Positions 60,011-64,000 of a stretch of 64,000 nt of DNA are shown one piece after another (positions within the stretch are counted from its first letter, which is position 1; each line of letters begins with the position of its first letter). Location: positions 1-64,000 of the forward strand of contig CAJMLV010000006.1 of the NCBI GenBank assembly GCA_905214345.1. Direction: 5' to 3'. The notes beneath the pieces were generated by a model. It saw only the letters and a program-made list of their open reading frames with translations. It searched no databases and was not told the origin of the DNA. This DNA is from an uncultured bacterium. GTDB lineage: Bacteria; Bacillota; Clostridia; Oscillospirales; Ruminococcaceae. A program made the translations under genes and the position numbers.

Positions 60011-60661
60011 TCACGCCCGGTCCAGAATGTAGGCGGCGGCCTCGCTCAGATTGGGGAAAACAGGGGCGCCGGTAGCGGCCAGAGTCTCGGCATCCTGGTG
60101 TCCGGCGCTTTGCAGCACACAGGCCACGCCCATGGCTTCGGCCACCTCAAAATCGTGGACGGTATCTCCGATCATCACCGCACAGGCGGGGTCCAGGCCG
60201 CTTTCCTGCAGGTAATTCAGCCCCAGGTCCACCTTGCTTTTGGCGTAGATGTCCCCCAGGCCCAGCAGCCGGTCGAAATAAGGCCGCACTCCCCGGCGGC
60301 TGACCTGTTGTTCCAGCAGGTCCACCGGCGAAGCCGAGAGAATCACCTGCCGCAGCCCGGCATCCGAAAACGCCTGCAGAACGTCGCGGGCGTCGGGGGC
60401 CAGGGTGCAGGCTTCGGCGCTGGGGATGTAATCGGCCATGTAACTTTCGGCCAGAACGGGGAAGGGATGCCGGGAAAAATCCATCCCGGCCCGCAGATAG
60501 TACTCTTCTACCGGAAACCCGAAGATCTTCCGGTAGGCGTCCATGTCGTACCGCCGGTCATAACCAAACCGGGCCAAAAGACGGTTGAGCGCGTCCAGGC
60601 CCAGCCGGGCATCGTCCAGCAGGGTACCGTTCCAGTCCCACAAAATCACATCGGGCCGCAT
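60011..60661 (-). CDS. HAD family hydrolase
   Basis: A 216-residue HAD phosphatase of the phosphoglycolate phosphatase type. Motif I WDWNGTLLDD (W in place of the usual F/M before the second Asp), motif II ILSASP, motif III lysine in YAKSKVD, motif IV MIGDTVHDFEVA. Substrate unknown. Ten bp separate it from queT, so they are likely co-transcribed. Confidence 0.87.
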   Translation of the reverse strand: MRPDVILWDWNGTLLDDARLGLDALNRLLARFGYDRRYDMDAYRKIFGFPVEEYYLRAGMDFSRHPFPVLAESYMADYIPSAEACTLAPDARDVLQAFSDAGLRQVILSASPVDLLEQQVSRRGVRPYFDRLLGLGDIYAKSKVDLGLNYLQESGLDPACAVMIGDTVHDFEVAEAMGVACVLQSAGHQDAETLAATGAPVFPNLSEAAAYILDRA

Positions 60662-60670
60662 AGAAACCTC

Positions 60671-61300
60671 TTATTTCTCGATGAAAATGCGCTTGAGCGC
60701 ACGGTTGGATTCGATCAGCTTGACCAGGGCCACACCCACAACGGTGCAGCTGATCAACTCACCGATACCCACCGAGATGCCGTTGCCCACGCACAGCAGC
60801 CACAACGGGGCGCTGGCGGCAGCATGATCGGTGAAGAAGACGGTGATCTCAATGCCCACGATGACGGCATTGAATAGAACAGGCGGCAAAGACGCCGGAA
60901 TAGCCAGACCTGCAATGCGCAGGTTCCGCAGCCGCCAGGTGACCAGGCAGGCCAGCAGGGTAGCCAGGGTTCCGAAGATCACATCAATGACGGTGGAGCC
61001 GAACAGATTGGCCAGAAAGCAGCCCAGGGTCACACCGATGATGTACTCGGCGCCGAACACCGGCAGCAGGCAGAGGGCTTCGGCAATGCGGACCTGTACC
61101 GCACCGTAGCTGAAGGGCTGCAGTGCCAGGCAGAGTACCACATACACCGCCGCAATCAGACCGCAGCGAACCAGACGGGTGGTGCGCTGTGCCCCGGTGC
61201 GGGGACCGGACTCGGCGGGGGCATCGGCCCGCAAAGCCAGCCGAGTACCCAGGAAGGCTGCCGCAACGACAGCCGCGAACGCAATGATCCATTTCAACAT
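60671..61300 (-). CDS. queT: QueT-family queuosine precursor transporter
   Basis: A 209-residue membrane protein with five or six helices, matching QueT, the substrate-binding subunit of an ECF transporter for queuosine precursors. Marks are LIAAVYVVLCLALQPFSYGA, VQVRIAEALCLLPVFGAEYI, and LGCFLANLFGSTVIDVIFGT. It has an extra N-terminal transmembrane segment and basic linker. The preQ1-III riboswitch directly upstream supports the assignment. The ECF energising module is not in the window. Confidence 0.9.
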   Translation of the reverse strand: MLKWIIAFAAVVAAAFLGTRLALRADAPAESGPRTGAQRTTRLVRCGLIAAVYVVLCLALQPFSYGAVQVRIAEALCLLPVFGAEYIIGVTLGCFLANLFGSTVIDVIFGTLATLLACLVTWRLRNLRIAGLAIPASLPPVLFNAVIVGIEITVFFTDHAAASAPLWLLCVGNGISVGIGELISCTVVGVALVKLIESNRALKRIFIEK

Positions 61301-61306
61301 AATACA

Positions 61307-61404
61307 CTCCGGCGGATAGATTTTGACCGTGCGCGGGACCGCCAGCCCCGGCCGGTTTGGCGCCGCACGGTCAAAAACCGGGCGGCGGAGCCTAAAATCC
61401 TAAG
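61307..61404 (-). ncRNA. preQ1-III riboswitch
   Basis: The 98 nt before queT match the preQ1-III class first described in Faecalibacterium: the 5' segment CTTAGGATTTTAGGCTCC, an inserted variable hairpin, GCCAAACC, GGGCTGGCGGTCCC, CGGTCAAAATC and the 3' end CCGCCGGAG. The hairpin here (GCCGC-CGGT with ACCG-GCGGC) differs in sequence but keeps pairing. The 3' GGAG is the queT Shine-Dalgarno and can pair with CTCC in the 5' segment, so ligand binding should block translation. Recognition is from memory of the class, not a search. Confidence 0.9.
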
Positions 61405-61421
61405 TTGCTCAACAAAAATTT

Positions 61422-61450
61422 ATTATAGCAAAACCCCCGGCACCTTGCAA
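61422..61450 (-). promoter_or_regulatory. queT promoter built into the MATE gene terminator
   Basis: Minus strand TTGCAA (61445-61450), 17 bp, TATAAT (plus 61422-61427) with TGC before it. The -35 is the centre of the terminator loop. Confidence 0.85.
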
Positions 61451-61461
61451 GATGCCGGGGG
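61434..61461 (-). terminator. Terminator of the MATE transporter gene
   Basis: CCCCCGGCA (61434-61442) and TGCCGGGGG (61453-61461), 9-bp stem, 10-nt loop, then TTTTG on the minus strand. Confidence 0.88.
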
Positions 61462-61480
61462 CAGGCAGAACGAGAAGAAG

Positions 61481-62884
61481 TTATTCCACGATGGTTTTCA
61501 CCCAGGAACCGCCCTTGACCAGAACAAAGCCCAGAACGCATTTGATCAGGTCCAGCACGTTCACCAGAAAGTAGACCAGCACGATGTTCAGCCCGGTGAA
61601 CCGGGTGAGCACAAAGGCCATGGGCACGTTGGCGGCCCAGGTAAAGCAGCTGTCAAACAGGAAGGTGATGAAGGTCTTGCCGCCGGAACGCAGAGTAAAG
61701 TACATGGCGTTGGCAGCAGCGAACAAGGGCATGCACAGCACAGCCATACGAATCAGGCTGGATGCGGTGCCGCGGATGGCGGCTTCGGTGTTGTAGATCT
61801 GGGGGATCAGCGGGCTGAACAGGGCCAGCAGACTGCCCATGACCAGGCAGCTGCTCACGCTCAGGCAGATCATCCGCCAGGCGGTGCGGCGGGCGCCGTC
61901 CTTGTGCCCGGCGCCCAGTTCCTGGCCGACCAGAATGGCGGTGGCGTTGCCCAGAGAGAGAAATACCTCGTTGAAGATAACGGTGATGGTGCTGCAGATG
62001 TTCAGCGCCGCCACCACCTGGATGCCGCGCACCGAATAGCACTGCAGCAGCGCCGCCTGGCTCACGCTCCACAAGAATTCGTTCATTAGCAGGGGCGCGC
62101 CTTTGATGGCCACTTCCCGGGCCAGGGACGCCGGAATGTGGAAATTCCGGTACACACCTGTAAAGAACGGGTACCGCTGGGTACTGCGGTGGGCGCTGAT
62201 GACTACCATGGCGCACTCCACAAAACGGGAGGCGGAGGTGGCGATGCCCGCACCCATGACGCCCAGGGCCGGCAGGCCGAACAGACCGAAGATCAGCAGG
62301 GCATTGAGGATGAAGTTGACCACCATGGCGGTCATGCTGGCTTTCATGGGCAGGGTGGTCTGGCCGGATTCCCGCAGCGTGCCCGCGTAAGCCTGGGTCA
62401 GGGCAAAAGGCACCAGGCCCACCAGCATGACCCACAGATATTGCCGGGCGTATTCCAGGGTGGCAGCCGCGTCGGCAGGGGAGGTATCGCCCTTCAGATA
62501 CTGGGTGATAAGGGGCGTTCCGGCACTGATAAAGAGCAGAATGGCCCCGGCGGTCAGTATCGCGGCTGTGACCAGCTTGATGCGGAAGGTCTGGCGGACG
62601 CCTTCCATATTGCCGCGGCCGTAGAACTGTGCGCCGAAGATACCGGCACCGGCCAGGCTGCCCCAAATCACCAGATTATACACAAACAGCAGCTGGTTGA
62701 TGATGGCCACGGCGCTCATGGGCAGGGTGCCCACCTGGCCCACCATCACGTTGTCCAGCAGGCTGACCACGTTGGAAAGGGTATTCTGCACAATAATGGG
62801 CATGACCACAACCGCCACATGGCGGTAGAACGGGCGGTCGCCCAAAACACATTCCCGCAAAGTCAGGGTATTGCTCGTCTGCAT
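61481..62884 (-). CDS. MATE family efflux transporter
   Basis: A 467-residue multidrug and toxin extrusion protein with twelve predicted helices (PIIVQNTLSNVVSLLDNVMV start of helix 1; ALTQAYAGTLRESGQTTLPM loop; GMGAGIATSAS-type motif as VMGAGIATSASRF). It exports cationic compounds with Na+ or H+. Start ATG 62884 with AAGGATG upstream. Substrate unknown. Confidence 0.9.
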   Translation of the reverse strand: MQTSNTLTLRECVLGDRPFYRHVAVVVMPIIVQNTLSNVVSLLDNVMVGQVGTLPMSAVAIINQLLFVYNLVIWGSLAGAGIFGAQFYGRGNMEGVRQTFRIKLVTAAILTAGAILLFISAGTPLITQYLKGDTSPADAAATLEYARQYLWVMLVGLVPFALTQAYAGTLRESGQTTLPMKASMTAMVVNFILNALLIFGLFGLPALGVMGAGIATSASRFVECAMVVISAHRSTQRYPFFTGVYRNFHIPASLAREVAIKGAPLLMNEFLWSVSQAALLQCYSVRGIQVVAALNICSTITVIFNEVFLSLGNATAILVGQELGAGHKDGARRTAWRMICLSVSSCLVMGSLLALFSPLIPQIYNTEAAIRGTASSLIRMAVLCMPLFAAANAMYFTLRSGGKTFITFLFDSCFTWAANVPMAFVLTRFTGLNIVLVYFLVNVLDLIKCVLGFVLVKGGSWVKTIVE

Positions 62885-62926
62885 GGGTTCCACATCCTTT
62901 TTCACACCAAAAATCAAAATCCGCAG

Positions 62927-62945
62927 CAAAAAGGGCCGCCGCCCT
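62927..62945 (-). terminator. Short terminator of degV
   Basis: AGGGC and GCCCT arms (62932-62936, 62941-62945) with a 4-nt loop; five T follow on the minus strand (plus A run 62927-62932). Confidence 0.5.
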
Positions 62946-63027
62946 GCCGGAAACACCGCTGTTCCTGCCGGTCAAGACGGGAAAAACGGTGTGTAACGGT
63001 GGGGGTGACGGCCCTCGGGTTCAAAGT

Positions 63028-63933
63028 TCAGGGCAGGGGAGGCTGGTAGTCCACCAACCGGCGGGGCTTGCCTTCAAAAATCACGGCAATGGCATCGGGG
63101 CCGGTGTTGGCGCTGACCACGCCGCCCAGCTGGAAAACCACCATGGGCGGATGACCAAACTCTTTTTTGCACAGCTTGACCAGCTCATCCCGCTTGGCGG
63201 TGCTGGACGTGTAGGCTACCATGTACGGGGTCTGACGCATGTCATCCACCCGGGTCTTGACCCATTTCAGCATAGCGGGGGGCACAGCCGCGTCGCCGCG
63301 GACCTTGGCCTCCACATGGCTGATGCCGTCGTTCAGGCTGATGACCGGGCGCAGGCCAAGCAGCTCACCTGCAAAGGCGGCCGCGGCGGAAACGCGTCCG
63401 GATTTCTTCATCTGCTTCAGGCTGTATGCTGCCAGGCAGGCTTCCACACAGGCATACTTGTGCTCCAGTTCCGCAATGCAGCTTTGCAGCTCGCCGCCGT
63501 TGCGCAGCTTGCGGGCACATTCGCACAGGTAGTACCCGAACACCATGGAGTAGGTGTGGCTGTCCACCAGATGAATCTTCATGCGGCAGTCGGGACGTTC
63601 TTCCGCCAGCTGGGCGGCGGCCTGCTGGGCGTAGCCGTAGGTGGCGGAACCGCCGCTGTTGATGCTTACATGCAGTACGTCGGTATAGCCCTCATCGGCG
63701 TAGCGGGTGTAGATTTCCAGCCACTGCATGGCCGTGATGGCGGCGGTGGTGGGAACGCCGGTGGCGTTGCGCATCAGTTCATAGAACTGGTCGTAAGTCA
63801 GGTCACGGCGTTCAAAGTATTCTTTCCCGTCCAGATTGATGGGAAAATCATAGATGTCGATACCGTATTTTTCCGCTGTTTCCTTGGGGATATCACAGCT
63901 GGAGTCGGTCACAATGGCAAGTTTGCGTTCCAT
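63028..63933 (-). CDS. DegV family fatty acid-binding protein
   Basis: A 301-residue DegV/FakB-type protein that binds a fatty acid for phosphorylation by FakA kinase. N-terminal TDSSCDIPKETAEKYGIDIY and the loop RRDLTYDQFYELM; the fatty-acid contact Ser is in the SINSGGSATYGYAQ stretch and the ring closes with VVSANTGPDAIAVIFEG. Start ATG 63933 with AAGGGAG upstream. A FakA kinase is not in the window. Confidence 0.92.
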   Translation of the reverse strand: MERKLAIVTDSSCDIPKETAEKYGIDIYDFPINLDGKEYFERRDLTYDQFYELMRNATGVPTTAAITAMQWLEIYTRYADEGYTDVLHVSINSGGSATYGYAQQAAAQLAEERPDCRMKIHLVDSHTYSMVFGYYLCECARKLRNGGELQSCIAELEHKYACVEACLAAYSLKQMKKSGRVSAAAAFAGELLGLRPVISLNDGISHVEAKVRGDAAVPPAMLKWVKTRVDDMRQTPYMVAYTSSTAKRDELVKLCKKEFGHPPMVVFQLGGVVSANTGPDAIAVIFEGKPRRLVDYQPPLP

Positions 63934-64000
63934 CGGCGTGCTCCCTTCTCTCACTTCCATTGGTATTTTGTCAGCTGTCCCTGGGTTTCCAGATCGGCAA
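63934..64000. other. Window end, no gene recognised
   Basis: The last 67 nt hold the degV Shine-Dalgarno and leader; nothing else can be assigned. Confidence 0.5.

Noticed and set aside
61321..61375. The 13-bp inverted repeat before queT as an intrinsic terminator
   Set aside because: T run is on the 5' side and A run on the 3' side of the transcript; it lies within the riboswitch and is better seen as alternative pairing.

Overview
The window is about 64 kb of GC-rich (near 60 %) chromosomal DNA that reads as a low-redundancy Firmicutes core genome, most likely from the Ruminococcaceae/Oscillospiraceae (the Faecalibacterium, Gemmiger, Subdoligranulum neighbourhood). This is inferred from the HrcA/CIRCE-controlled hrcA-grpE-dnaK-dnaJ operon, the S10-spc-alpha ribosomal superoperon with zinc-binding (C+) S14, L36 and L24, SpoVT, RqcH, TrmK, a zinc-lid adenylate kinase, and a preQ1-III riboswitch, a class known mainly from this family. 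I see no rRNA, tRNA, CRISPR array, insertion sequence or prophage.

Layout. 1-2.9 kb: 3' end of rfbB, a membrane-anchored protein of unknown role, a Nudix hydrolase and spoVT. 3.0-8.1 kb: heat-shock operon behind a perfect CIRCE element. 8.1-14.0 kb: a DUF2142 membrane protein, then DUF1858-trmK-nif3-rqcH. 14.1-18.3 kb: four tandem lipoprotein genes in the order LysM-like, WG-repeat, WG-repeat, LysM-like. 18.4-34.4 kb: one long ribosomal/secY/adk/map/infA/rpoA transcription unit of 33 genes behind a strong promoter and a 340-nt leader. 34.5-45.9 kb: an M23 peptidase, divergent PRPP synthetase, murD, GNAT, an aluminium-resistance-like PLP enzyme, pncB, small membrane and 37-44 residue proteins, a HAD phosphatase and a family 2 glycosyltransferase. 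45.9-50.2 kb (minus strand): cca, an unknown gene, an RpiR-type regulator and pckA. 50.4-53.0 kb: nitroreductase, acpS, acyltransferase and an orphan mazF. 53.0-64.0 kb (minus strand): apbE, DUF3783, an ABC-2 transporter with a TetR regulator, secA, a HAD hydrolase, queT behind preQ1-III, a MATE exporter and degV.

The most striking signal is architectural. At several gene junctions a promoter is built into the upstream gene's terminator: the -35 hexamer sits in the hairpin loop and the -10 lies just past the stem or U-tract. It is very clear at 545-590, 59922-59966 (minus) and 61422-61461 (minus), and weaker at 14046-14100. A recurring TTGCAA-17 bp-TATA(C/A)T promoter is used at several of these and also in front of the ribosomal operon. 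Other notable points are a possible competing 13-bp pairing inside the preQ1-III switch, a tandem lipoprotein cassette with a 41-nt identical block and repeated leader hairpins, a TTG-started infA with an internal insertion, and a mazF that keeps the acpS neighbourhood known from Bacillus without an antitoxin.
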